A DNA stretch of 56,193 bases from JACMRI01 sp043778625 (GTDB lineage: Bacteria > Bacteroidota > Bacteroidia > UBA4408). The notes beneath the pieces were generated by a model, which worked only from the letters and a program-made list of their open reading frames with translations, made no database searches and was not told the DNA's origin. The translations under genes and the position numbers were made by a program. The first letter of the stretch is position 1. The number at the start of each line of letters is the position of its first letter. The stretch lies in the NCBI GenBank assembly GCA_043778625.1, contig JAYWFU010000131.1, forward strand, positions 1 through 56,193. Reading direction: 5' to 3'. Shown here piece by piece: positions 41,951 to 50,635 of the stretch.

Positions 41951-43819
41951 ATGAAAAAACTTTTTACTCTATTAATACTAAGCGTTAAGTTAGTGGCAGT
42001 AGCACAGAATAATGGTCCTACTATTGATTTAAAATACCTACCTGTAGCAGGTACTGGATCTACCGAGGTATGGAATACGCACGTTACCAAAATTCCTTCA
42101 GCAGGGGCTAATCAAGTTTGGAATTATTATCAAGCCTTTAGTAGTGTTAAGCAACATAACGAAATTCACATTGTAAATACGTACTACTATAACCAAATAC
42201 CTAATAATACTAATCGCATTGATACCACAATTACTAACAACGCTGCGCTTTATGCTACTCAGGCTAATAATAAAGCACGCTCTTTAAGCCCAACGCACGC
42301 GTTGTTTTTAACACTACCTGCTGGAGGCAGCGGAATATTTAATGATATTGTGGATAGCTCTTACGAATTTTTGCGTATTGACACTAATGGTTTATTTATC
42401 GTTGGGGTATATAATATTAAAGATAAGTACGACACCTGTGTACGTTACCAAGTACCCGAATTAGTGTTTCCGCCTAACGCTTCAATGAATAGTGCTACCA
42501 TCTACGATAGTGCGCATTATACTATCGATAAAGTAAATGCAAACTCAGGAAACGTACATGTTGACGCTTACGTTAAAAAGACATTCGTGCCTCATGGGTT
42601 TGGCACATTAATATTGCCCAACACGTTAGGTACAGATTCAATTGTATACAAAGATGTGCTAGTAACTAAAGTAATATCGCACAGGGTGCATTATCTTACT
42701 ATTGCAGGAACTACTGTTGTTGATGATATTGATAAGGAAGAGTATTTTTTCTTGCGTAATAATCCTTTTGGTACTGCTTATTTAATGTGGGTAAGTGCTG
42801 CAGCAAGCAATCCTTCTCTTGCCGTTAATACGTATTACATAAATCCGTACAAAACGGGTTATATTAGTGGTAAGGTGTTTACTGATAGTACCGAAACTAC
42901 AAAAGTTACTGTGGGCAAAGCCTATTTGTACCGCGACAGTTCAAATTTTAAAAAGAACGATATTTTAGCTGTCGCTTCGTTAGATAGCATAGGCCAATAC
43001 AAGTTTGACAGTATACCTTTTGGTAATTATCGTATAGCTATACGGCCCGATACTAGTATTTATCATAATGCTTTTATTACTTATTACGGCGATAAAACAG
43101 AGTGGACTAGTGCAAACAGAATAAATACGGTAGCTATAGGTGGAGATAGCGATGGTAATAACATACACTTATTATACGAAAACCAAACCCTCGGCAATAA
43201 CCAAATTAGTGGCAATGTTACCTCTGGCTATTATAGCCATGCTCGCATTAATGGTGCTAATGCGGTACTGCAACAGGCAAAGCCTATTGCAGGAATTGGA
43301 ATTAGAGCTTGCAAACGCCCTGGAGGGAGCAGTGCGCGCCAAATGCAGACTGATGCAAATGGTAATTTTAAATTAACTAATTTAAGTACTGGAGATTATT
43401 TTTTAATTGTAGATATACCTGGTTTGCCTAGCGATACTTGCTCGTTTACAGTTACTAATAATTCTAAGTTAGGCTTTAGTTACAGTAGCGATTCTAGCAA
43501 AATAAATGTAGCATCGTGCGCTTACTTGGTAGCTAGCCAAAGTGCTTTCCAAGCAACTAACTTACACTTACAGGCTATGCCTAACCCAATTACTGAAACC
43601 TCATTATTACAGTATAATTTAGATGTTGCTACACCAGTGTATATCAGTATAATTAACCTATTAGGTAAAGAAGTGGCAGTACTGCAAAACACCACACAAC
43701 AGCAAGGGAATTATAGCCTAACAATTAATACACAAGCCTATAACTTAACTAGTGGGGCTTATATAGTAAAGCTAAGTACCAACCAAGGTACCATGCAGTT
43801 AAAGCTACTATACCAATAA
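41951..43819 (+). CDS. T9SS type A sorting domain secreted protein (paralogue 2)
   Basis: A 622-residue paralogue of the preceding protein with the same domain order: signal peptide, N-terminal domain (about 20-300), beta-sandwich units (YKFDSIPFGNYRIAIRPD, FKLTNLSTGDYFLIVDIPG) and a type A sorting domain (QAMPNPITETSLLQYNLD ... GKEVAVLQN ... SGAYIVKLS). The middle and C-terminal parts are nearly identical to paralogue 1 (for example GIGIRACKRPGGSSARQMQT), while the N-terminal domains differ more, which suggests different ligands. The SpoIIE sensor gene starts 10 nt downstream, so the two are likely cotranscribed. Confidence 0.9.
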   Translation: MKKLFTLLILSVKLVAVAQNNGPTIDLKYLPVAGTGSTEVWNTHVTKIPSAGANQVWNYYQAFSSVKQHNEIHIVNTYYYNQIPNNTNRIDTTITNNAALYATQANNKARSLSPTHALFLTLPAGGSGIFNDIVDSSYEFLRIDTNGLFIVGVYNIKDKYDTCVRYQVPELVFPPNASMNSATIYDSAHYTIDKVNANSGNVHVDAYVKKTFVPHGFGTLILPNTLGTDSIVYKDVLVTKVISHRVHYLTIAGTTVVDDIDKEEYFFLRNNPFGTAYLMWVSAAASNPSLAVNTYYINPYKTGYISGKVFTDSTETTKVTVGKAYLYRDSSNFKKNDILAVASLDSIGQYKFDSIPFGNYRIAIRPDTSIYHNAFITYYGDKTEWTSANRINTVAIGGDSDGNNIHLLYENQTLGNNQISGNVTSGYYSHARINGANAVLQQAKPIAGIGIRACKRPGGSSARQMQTDANGNFKLTNLSTGDYFLIVDIPGLPSDTCSFTVTNNSKLGFSYSSDSSKINVASCAYLVASQSAFQATNLHLQAMPNPITETSLLQYNLDVATPVYISIINLLGKEVAVLQNTTQQQGNYSLTINTQAYNLTSGAYIVKLSTNQGTMQLKLLYQ

Positions 43820-43829
43820 ATTTTAGTTA

Positions 43830-46800
43830 TTGGTGATTCGTAGTATTATAATTATTTGTTTACTCTTGCGCACTACCAGTGGTAGTGCGCAACAGCTATA
43901 TTTTACTAATTATACTGAAGCATCTGGTTTAAGTCAAGATCAAATATTAAGTGTATGCCAAGCTACTAATGGTGTAATGTGGTTGGGGACTAATGGAGGA
44001 GGAATTACGTGTTTTGATGGTAAGTACTATAACTATTTAACCGTAAAAAATGGTTTAGCAGACAATACGGTGTATAGTATAGTAAAAGCTACTAATGGAG
44101 ATTTGTTAATAGGTACTAATGGTGGCTTATCAGTGTATAGTAAGGGTAAATTTACCAATTACACCACTACTAATGGCTTAACGCATAACCGTATATTTGC
44201 TATATACCCCTACTCACAAGGATATCTGCTAGCTACCGCAAGCGGAGTATGTGTATTTAACAATAACAAAGTACAACCCTTACCTACCAATACAGCCCTA
44301 GATACAGCGCAAGTGCTTTGTATAGCCCAACAGCGTAATGGCACCTACTGGTATGGTACACTAGGGAGTGGTGCTTTTGAGGTAAATAATAATAGCGTTA
44401 CCCAATACAATAGTATTAATAGTACGCTAGATGATGAAATATATGGCATAGCCGAATACAAGGGAGAGGTATATTTAGGGAGTAATCGTTTATTATATAA
44501 ACACACGCTGCAAGGATTTAAAAAACAATTCCCTACAGGTAATACAAATGACCTAAGCCCTTACAATAATTTGTATGTAAGTACTAATAACGTATTATGG
44601 ATAGGGTCAGACAATGGTGTGTATGCGTATAACGGAAGTACCTATAAACGCTATCTTAAAAAAGATGGGCTAACGGATGATGCTATATGGAAGATATATG
44701 AAGATACGGAGCATAATATGTGGTTAGGAAGCGGAATAAGTGGGTTGAGTAAATATGGAGGAGAAAAACTTATTACTAATACTAAAAAAACAGGACTGAT
44801 TGCTAACTCAGTGTCAGCCTTATGTAAGGCGGATAATGAAATATATGTAGGTACGCTTGAGGGATTAAGTATTGTTAATGGTAATTATACTAAAAACTAT
44901 AATAGCGATATTTGGAAAAGTAACCCCCAGATTTATGCGATAAAAAAACAACATAATAAACTACTAGTAGGTACTACATTTGGGTTACAATTTTTTGAAA
45001 ATAATAAATTTTCATCCATAGAATATAAAGGAAGCAACGCATCGTGGAATGTAATAAACGATGTGCTTATTAATAATGATAATAAAATAGTATTAGCAAC
45101 AGAAGCTGGGATAGCTATTGTAAATAATAACACTATAGTTCCGTTAGAGGGGATAGATAAAAAAATGAGATTGTGCCGTAGCCTATACCAAGATGCTAAG
45201 GGTGTATATTGGATAGGTACCGATGACGGTTTGTATAGCTTTGATGGTAAAAATACTATACATTATACCAATAAAGACGGTTGTACTACTAAGCCAATAC
45301 AACATGTAACAGGGAGTGGTAACAGCATATACTTGGCTACAGGCGAGGGTCTGTACATATACACTAATAAAAAATTTACCCGCATAACTGAAAAAGATGG
45401 GCTAAGTAATAACGATGTATATTCAGTAGCGGTAGATAAGGCAGGTATTATATGGGCAGGCACACCTAACGCCTTAGATAAAATAACTATAAACAAAAAT
45501 GGTACGTACAGCATAAAACACATTGACATTACAGAGTGTATAAACAAAGCGTTGTACATAGATGAAAACAACCACGTATATGTAGGTACACAGCATGGCT
45601 TAGTGGTGTACAAACCAGAGTACGATGTGCCCAATACCCTAGCCCCACAATTACGCATACGTAGTATTGATATGTTTAGTAGGCCTGTTAATTGGCGTAC
45701 GCAAGCAGAGGTAGATAGCGTAGATTACGATGGCCTTCCAATAAACTTATCATTACCCTACAACAAAAATTATTTAACGGTTAATTACATAGGCGTAAGC
45801 CATACCACACCTACCAAGGTACGCTACCAATATATGCTTAAAGGCTTGGACAAAACGTGGTTACCAATAACACAAAAAACCGAAGTAGCATACGACAACT
45901 TACCATTTGGCGAGTACGAATTTTTGTTAAAAGCTGAAAACGGCGAGGGTGTTTGGAACGCACAACCGCTATCGTACAAGTTTGAAATTCGTCCTCCATT
46001 TTGGCGTACGTGGTGGGCGTATAGCATACTAGCGGGCATTGTAATTAGTTTGTTGTATTCGTACTTTAGCATTAGGCGTGCCAGCTCCAAAATTGATGAG
46101 CAAAATAAAATAATTGCCGAAAAAAACCGAAATATTACTGATAGTATCAACTATGCCAAGCGCATACAACAAGGCTTTTTGGCAAGCAAAGCGGTACTAA
46201 ACACAGCCGTGCCTCAGCATTTTGTATTGTTTAAACCCAAGGACATTGTTAGTGGCGATTTTTATTGGTGCGAAACATTACCCAACCGCACGCTCATAGC
46301 CTGTGCCGATAGTACAGGGCACGGCATACCAGGAGCATTTATGAGTTTAATAGGTATTAATGTGTTAAACGAGTGTTTCTTTTCCAAAAAAATGTATGCC
46401 CCTGCAGCTATGTTAGATGAATTGCGCCGTGTAATTATACTAGCACTAAACCCTAACCAAAACATGGACGGCGGTAAAGATGGTATGGACATGACCTTAC
46501 TATCTATACCCAAAGAACCTAATGCCGAAGGACAATTTGTAATTGATTTTGCAGGGGCGCAAAATAGTTTATATGTAGTAGATAACGTTACCAAGGAGCT
46601 TACTGAATACAAAACGGATAAGCAGCCTGTAGCTTACTATCCGTACATGAAGCCGTTTACCAATTATCAAATAACGGTAAACAAAGGCGACACTTTGTAC
46701 ATGACTACCGATGGTTACCCTGACCAGTTTGGTGGCGAAAAAGAAAAGAAATTTATGTACAAAAAACTCAAAGAATTATTAGCCGCTAACAGCCATTTAA

Positions 46801-46901
46801 GTATGGATGAGCAACACCACGCACTACATCTAACCTTTGATAACTGGCAAGGCACGCAAGATCAAGTAGATGATGTAACCGTAATGGGGATAAAATTATA
46901 G
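43830..46901 (+). CDS. Two-component-type propeller sensor with SpoIIE phosphatase domain
   Basis: A 1023-residue membrane signalling protein; start TTG 43830 or GTG 43833. After a signal peptide (ending near SGSAQQ) a long beta-propeller region (about 25-610) has repeated reg_prop units such as MWLGTNGGGITCFDG and IWAGTPNALDKI. A Y_Y_Y domain follows (about 640-705), then one TM helix (about 727-747), a coiled coil (DEQNKIIAEKNRNITDSI) and a SpoIIE/PP2C phosphatase domain from GDFYW (809) with ADSTGHGIPGAFMS and YMTTDGYPDQFGG. This is a hybrid-kinase-like receptor whose output is phosphatase activity on Ser/Thr phosphoproteins, probably an anti-sigma antagonist (inference; no such gene is nearby). 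Cotranscribed with a T9SS cargo gene. Confidence 0.9.
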   Translation: MVIRSIIIICLLLRTTSGSAQQLYFTNYTEASGLSQDQILSVCQATNGVMWLGTNGGGITCFDGKYYNYLTVKNGLADNTVYSIVKATNGDLLIGTNGGLSVYSKGKFTNYTTTNGLTHNRIFAIYPYSQGYLLATASGVCVFNNNKVQPLPTNTALDTAQVLCIAQQRNGTYWYGTLGSGAFEVNNNSVTQYNSINSTLDDEIYGIAEYKGEVYLGSNRLLYKHTLQGFKKQFPTGNTNDLSPYNNLYVSTNNVLWIGSDNGVYAYNGSTYKRYLKKDGLTDDAIWKIYEDTEHNMWLGSGISGLSKYGGEKLITNTKKTGLIANSVSALCKADNEIYVGTLEGLSIVNGNYTKNYNSDIWKSNPQIYAIKKQHNKLLVGTTFGLQFFENNKFSSIEYKGSNASWNVINDVLINNDNKIVLATEAGIAIVNNNTIVPLEGIDKKMRLCRSLYQDAKGVYWIGTDDGLYSFDGKNTIHYTNKDGCTTKPIQHVTGSGNSIYLATGEGLYIYTNKKFTRITEKDGLSNNDVYSVAVDKAGIIWAGTPNALDKITINKNGTYSIKHIDITECINKALYIDENNHVYVGTQHGLVVYKPEYDVPNTLAPQLRIRSIDMFSRPVNWRTQAEVDSVDYDGLPINLSLPYNKNYLTVNYIGVSHTTPTKVRYQYMLKGLDKTWLPITQKTEVAYDNLPFGEYEFLLKAENGEGVWNAQPLSYKFEIRPPFWRTWWAYSILAGIVISLLYSYFSIRRASSKIDEQNKIIAEKNRNITDSINYAKRIQQGFLASKAVLNTAVPQHFVLFKPKDIVSGDFYWCETLPNRTLIACADSTGHGIPGAFMSLIGINVLNECFFSKKMYAPAAMLDELRRVIILALNPNQNMDGGKDGMDMTLLSIPKEPNAEGQFVIDFAGAQNSLYVVDNVTKELTEYKTDKQPVAYYPYMKPFTNYQITVNKGDTLYMTTDGYPDQFGGEKEKKFMYKKLKELLAANSHLSMDEQHHALHLTFDNWQGTQDQVDDVTVMGIKL

Positions 46902-46932
46902 CAGAGCTGTACTTGTTTTAAAATAAAGAGTG

Positions 46933-46959
46933 TTGGGTAATAAAAATGTATTATTTTTG
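46933..46959 (+). promoter_or_regulatory. nuoD promoter
   Basis: TTG at 46933-46935, 16-nt spacer, TATTTTTG at 46952-46959 (fits TAnnTTTG). The ATG is 24 nt downstream. Confidence 0.55.
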
Positions 46960-46982
46960 GACAACAAATAAAATACAAAACC

Positions 46983-48200
46983 ATGGCAACTCAAAAAGTA
47001 GTAGATATACCAAACCCCGAACAAGAAAAACAATACACCACGCTTAATCTTGGGCCTACACACCCTGCTACGCATGGTATATTTCAAAATGTGTTGCAGA
47101 TGGATGGTGAGATTATTATGTCGTCGGAATCCACTATTGGGTACATACATCGTGCGTTTGAAAAACTGGCAGAGCGCCGTCCGTACAATCAAATAACACC
47201 CATAACCGACAGGTTAAATTATTGCTCATCGCCTATTAATAACATAGGTTGGCATCTTACGGTAGAGAAATTTATTAATGCCGAAATACCCAAACGTGTG
47301 CAATACATGCGTGTAATAGTTATGGAGTTAGCACGTATATCCGACCATATTGTATGTAACTCAATTATTGGGGTGGATACAGGTGCGCTAACAGGTTTTA
47401 CGTATTTGTTTCAATGGAGAGAGCGCGTGTATGATATTTTTGAAAGTATATGTGGTGCGCGCTTAACCACTAATATTGGGCGTATTGGAGGGTTCGACCG
47501 CCAGTGGCCTGATAAAACTTGGGAACTAATTGATGCTTTTTTAGCAGATTATCCTGCTGCATTAAACGAGTTTAACAGCTTATTATTACGCAACCGTATA
47601 TTTATGGATAGAACCATTGGTTGCGGCGCAATAAGTGCCGAACGTGCCTTAGAATACAGTTTTTCGGGGCCTAACTTACGTGCCGCAGGCGTTGATTATG
47701 ATGTACGTGTAATAAATCCATATTCATCTTACGAAGATTTTGATTTTGATATACCCTTAGGTACGCAAGGCGATGTGTACGATAGAATGATGGTGCGTGA
47801 TGGCGAAATGTGGGAATCGATGAAAATAATTACGCAGGCAGTTGCCAAAATTAAAGCCTTAGGTACTAATGAATATCAGGGTAACGTACCCGAATTTTTG
47901 TTGCCTGCCAAAGAAGAAGTGTACAATAACATGGAAGCCTTAATTTATCATTTTAAAATAGTGATGGGCGAAGTAAACATACCTATTGGCGAAATATACC
48001 ACGGTGTAGAAGGTGCTAACGGAGAGCTAGGTTATTACATGATTAGTGATGGTGGCCGCACGCCATTTCGCTTACACATGCGCCGCCCATGTTTTATATA
48101 CTACCAAGCCTACGGCGAAATGATAAAAGGCAGTATGCTAAGCGACGCCATACTTACCATGAGTTCAATGAACGTAATAGCGGGCGAATTAGACGCTTAG
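46983..48200 (+). CDS. nuoD: NADH-quinone oxidoreductase subunit D
   Basis: A 405-residue 49-kDa-type subunit of complex I, in the peripheral arm near the quinone site. Family motifs: LNLGPTHPATHGIFQNVLQM (about 22), GYIHRAFEKLAE, RVQYMRVIVMELARISDHI, GGFDRQWPD and the C-terminal ISDGGRTPFRLHMRRPCF and GELDA. Length is standard for unfused NuoD. No nuoA, B, C or other nuo gene lies in the window on either side, which is unusual; the gene has its own promoter. Confidence 0.96.
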   Translation: MATQKVVDIPNPEQEKQYTTLNLGPTHPATHGIFQNVLQMDGEIIMSSESTIGYIHRAFEKLAERRPYNQITPITDRLNYCSSPINNIGWHLTVEKFINAEIPKRVQYMRVIVMELARISDHIVCNSIIGVDTGALTGFTYLFQWRERVYDIFESICGARLTTNIGRIGGFDRQWPDKTWELIDAFLADYPAALNEFNSLLLRNRIFMDRTIGCGAISAERALEYSFSGPNLRAAGVDYDVRVINPYSSYEDFDFDIPLGTQGDVYDRMMVRDGEMWESMKIITQAVAKIKALGTNEYQGNVPEFLLPAKEEVYNNMEALIYHFKIVMGEVNIPIGEIYHGVEGANGELGYYMISDGGRTPFRLHMRRPCFIYYQAYGEMIKGSMLSDAILTMSSMNVIAGELDA

Positions 48201-48245
48201 TCTCTATTAGTTTTAATTTAATATTAACCCTTTAAAAAAGATAAA

Positions 48246-49988
48246 ATGAAAAAAATAATACTAAAAATAGCAAAACAAGGATTAGTGCATGCAGTATTAG
48301 CAACGTTAGCCATTAACAGTTATGCACAAAATAATAACAATCTGGTACAGCTAATTGACAGCACAGATTGTGCAATATGGGTTGATAGTACAAATACATG
48401 GAAAAATGATACGCGTAACATTTTTACTTATGATGCAAATGGTAATATCCTAACTCATAAAATACGCCTTTGGAATGCTACAACTAACACTTGGGATAAT
48501 TCTAGTTTAGAAACTAATACCTACGATGCTAACAAAAATAAGTTGAGCTATTTATCTCAAAGATGGAATGCTGTAACTAACACTTGGGATAATTCTGATT
48601 TAAGAACTAGCACCTACGATGTTAATAATAATAATTTAAGCTTTTTGTATCAAATATGGAATAGCAGCGCCAACACTTGGGATAATAGTTACAGACAAAC
48701 CACTACTTATAACTCTAACAACAACATATTGAGTCAATTGTTCGAATCTTTTAATATTACCACTAATACTTGGGATAAAAATAACAGACAAACTTACACT
48801 TATGACGCTAATAATAACACGTTAACTTATTTATACCAAATATGGAATACCAGCAATAATACTTGGAATAATATTGAAAGATCCACTAACACTTATGACG
48901 GTAATAATAATAGGCTAATTTATTTCCTTCAAAAATGGAATACCACTACTAACACTTGGGATAATAATAACAGAGAAACTAAAACTTATGATGCTAATAA
49001 TAACGTATTAACTTTAGTATTAGAAAATTTGAATTTCACAACTAACGTATTTAATTTTAGTTATAAAACAACTATTACCTATGATGCTAGCAATAATGAA
49101 TTAACCAACATAATAGAAGCTTGGAATACCAGTACTAATGCTTGGGATAATTACAGGAGTGAAATCAAAACCTATGACGCTAATAATAACCCGTTAACTA
49201 AATTAGTTGAACTTTGGAATCCAATTTATAAAAGCAGAACAACCAACACCTACGATGCTAATAATAACCAATTAACTGATTTATCTGAAAATTGGAATAC
49301 TACCACTAATGCTTGGTATAATAGTTCAAAGACAACAAAAACCTACGATGCTAATAATAACCAATTAACTGATTTATCTGAAAATTGGAATACTACCACT
49401 AATGCTTGGTATAATAGTTCAAAGACAACAAAAACTTACGATGCTAATAATAATATGTTAACGCGTTCAAATGAATATTGGAATACTACCACTAATACTT
49501 GGGATAATAGTTCAAAGACAACAAAAACTTACGATGCTAATAATAATATGTTAACGCGTTCAAATGAATATTGGAATACCACAACTAATAGCTGGGATGA
49601 AACAGATAAATCAACTGTAATTTATGATAGTAATAATTTTATAATTAACCAAATGAATATTGGTTTTGGCTCCGAATTTTATCCCGATACAACTGGTAGT
49701 GATTGTCACAACTACTACCACACCGCTAATGTTCTAAGCCTTGCTAATCTTCACCTAAAAAACACATCTGTGTATCCTAACCCTAACAATGGAGTATTCA
49801 ACATTACATCTGCTACAATAATAAATGCTATAGAAGCTTATAACACTCTTGGGCAGTTAGTATATAATAATACAGATGTAAACAATACTACACACGCAGT
49901 AAATTTTACATATTTGCCACGCGGTATTTATTTTATAAAAATTAATACTGAGCAAACTATTGTAACAGAACGTGTGTATGTTGAGTAA
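48246..49988 (+). CDS. T9SS-exported protein with 13 tandem 31-residue repeats
   Basis: A 580-residue secreted protein; signal peptide ends near INSYAQ (about 28). Residues about 68-465 (48447-49640) consist of 13 repeats of 31 residues (one of 26), consensus (L)T-x4-E-x-WNTTTNTWDN-x-S-x-TTKTYDANNN. The YDANNN part recalls YD/RHS-type repeats and may form a long beta structure. The C-terminal 80 residues are a type A sorting domain (SVYPNPNNGVFNI ... YNTLGQLVYN ... LPRGIYFIKINT). Two units (49269-49361 and 49362-49454) are almost identical in DNA. Function unknown; a surface stalk or adhesin is possible. Confidence 0.88.
   Translation: MKKIILKIAKQGLVHAVLATLAINSYAQNNNNLVQLIDSTDCAIWVDSTNTWKNDTRNIFTYDANGNILTHKIRLWNATTNTWDNSSLETNTYDANKNKLSYLSQRWNAVTNTWDNSDLRTSTYDVNNNNLSFLYQIWNSSANTWDNSYRQTTTYNSNNNILSQLFESFNITTNTWDKNNRQTYTYDANNNTLTYLYQIWNTSNNTWNNIERSTNTYDGNNNRLIYFLQKWNTTTNTWDNNNRETKTYDANNNVLTLVLENLNFTTNVFNFSYKTTITYDASNNELTNIIEAWNTSTNAWDNYRSEIKTYDANNNPLTKLVELWNPIYKSRTTNTYDANNNQLTDLSENWNTTTNAWYNSSKTTKTYDANNNQLTDLSENWNTTTNAWYNSSKTTKTYDANNNMLTRSNEYWNTTTNTWDNSSKTTKTYDANNNMLTRSNEYWNTTTNSWDETDKSTVIYDSNNFIINQMNIGFGSEFYPDTTGSDCHNYYHTANVLSLANLHLKNTSVYPNPNNGVFNITSATIINAIEAYNTLGQLVYNNTDVNNTTHAVNFTYLPRGIYFIKINTEQTIVTERVYVE
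48447..49640 (+). repeat. Intragenic 93-nt tandem repeats, 13 copies
   Basis: In-frame units start at 48447 and then mostly every 93 nt; unit 9 is 78 nt. Units 10 and 11 (starting 49269 and 49362) are almost identical to each other, as are the starts of units 12 and 13 (49455 and 49548), which indicates recent duplication or slippage. Confidence 0.9.
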
Positions 49989-50013
49989 AATAAAAAATTA
50001 ATTATTTATCTAC

Positions 50014-50058
50014 CTACGCACTCAATTTTACAATAAAAATTGAGTGCGTAGTCTTTTT
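50014..50058 (+). terminator. Strong terminator after the repeat-protein gene
   Basis: A perfect 16-bp stem (50014-50029 with 50036-50051; CTACGCACTCAATTTT) with a 6-nt loop and a T run. Confidence 0.9.
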
Positions 50059-50095
50059 TACAAATAACACGTATTAACCACACATCATTAAAATT

Positions 50096-50635
50096 TTGAG
50101 CCTTGTTAAAATAGCCGTAGTAGGTGCAGAGTGTAGTGGTAAATCAACCCTTTGCCAAGCATTAGCATTACACTATAACACATTATTTGTACCCGAATAT
50201 GCGTGCGAATATTTAGCCAAACTATCCAACCCAACCCAATATACGCAAGCGGATATAGGGAGTATAAACATTGGTCAGCTACAGCACGAACACGCACTTG
50301 CACAACGTGCTAATAAGCTACTATTGTGCGATACCGCTCCGTTAGTAAACAAGGTGTGGTGCGATGTTAAATATGGTGCTTGCCCAACGCCAATTTTACA
50401 ATCAGTAACTGAAAACACGTACGACTATTATTTGCTAGCGAGCCCTGATATACCCTGGGAATACGCACCGTTTAGAGAACATGCTAACGAGCGCCAACAA
50501 TTATTTGAGCGATATAAAAATGAATTATTATCTTTCAACTTTAAATTTGAAATAATACATGGAACACTTGTACAACGTATGCAGCAATGCACGCAAATTA
50601 TTGAAACTACGTGGGGTATTAGCACTAGTAGTTAG
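50096..50635 (+). CDS. NadR-like AAA/P-loop ATPase
   Basis: A 179-residue protein with a TTG start. The P-loop VVGAECSGKST starts at about residue 8, followed by VPEYACEYL, LLLCDTAPLVNKVW and DYYLLASPDIPWE. This is the ribosylnicotinamide-kinase/AAA_28 domain seen in NadR, without the adenylyltransferase domain. It probably phosphorylates a nucleoside such as nicotinamide riboside (family-based inference). The TonB receptor gene overlaps its 3' end. Confidence 0.82.
   Translation: MSLVKIAVVGAECSGKSTLCQALALHYNTLFVPEYACEYLAKLSNPTQYTQADIGSINIGQLQHEHALAQRANKLLLCDTAPLVNKVWCDVKYGACPTPILQSVTENTYDYYLLASPDIPWEYAPFREHANERQQLFERYKNELLSFNFKFEIIHGTLVQRMQQCTQIIETTWGISTSS

Noticed and set aside
46896..47192. 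Minus-strand frame at the nuoD start
   Set aside because: It overlaps the nuoD promoter and coding start and has no recognisable features.
48447..49640. 93-nt periodic repeats as a CRISPR array
   Set aside because: The repeats are in frame within one open reading frame with a signal peptide and sorting domain, they vary along their whole length with no spacer/repeat division, and no cas genes are present.
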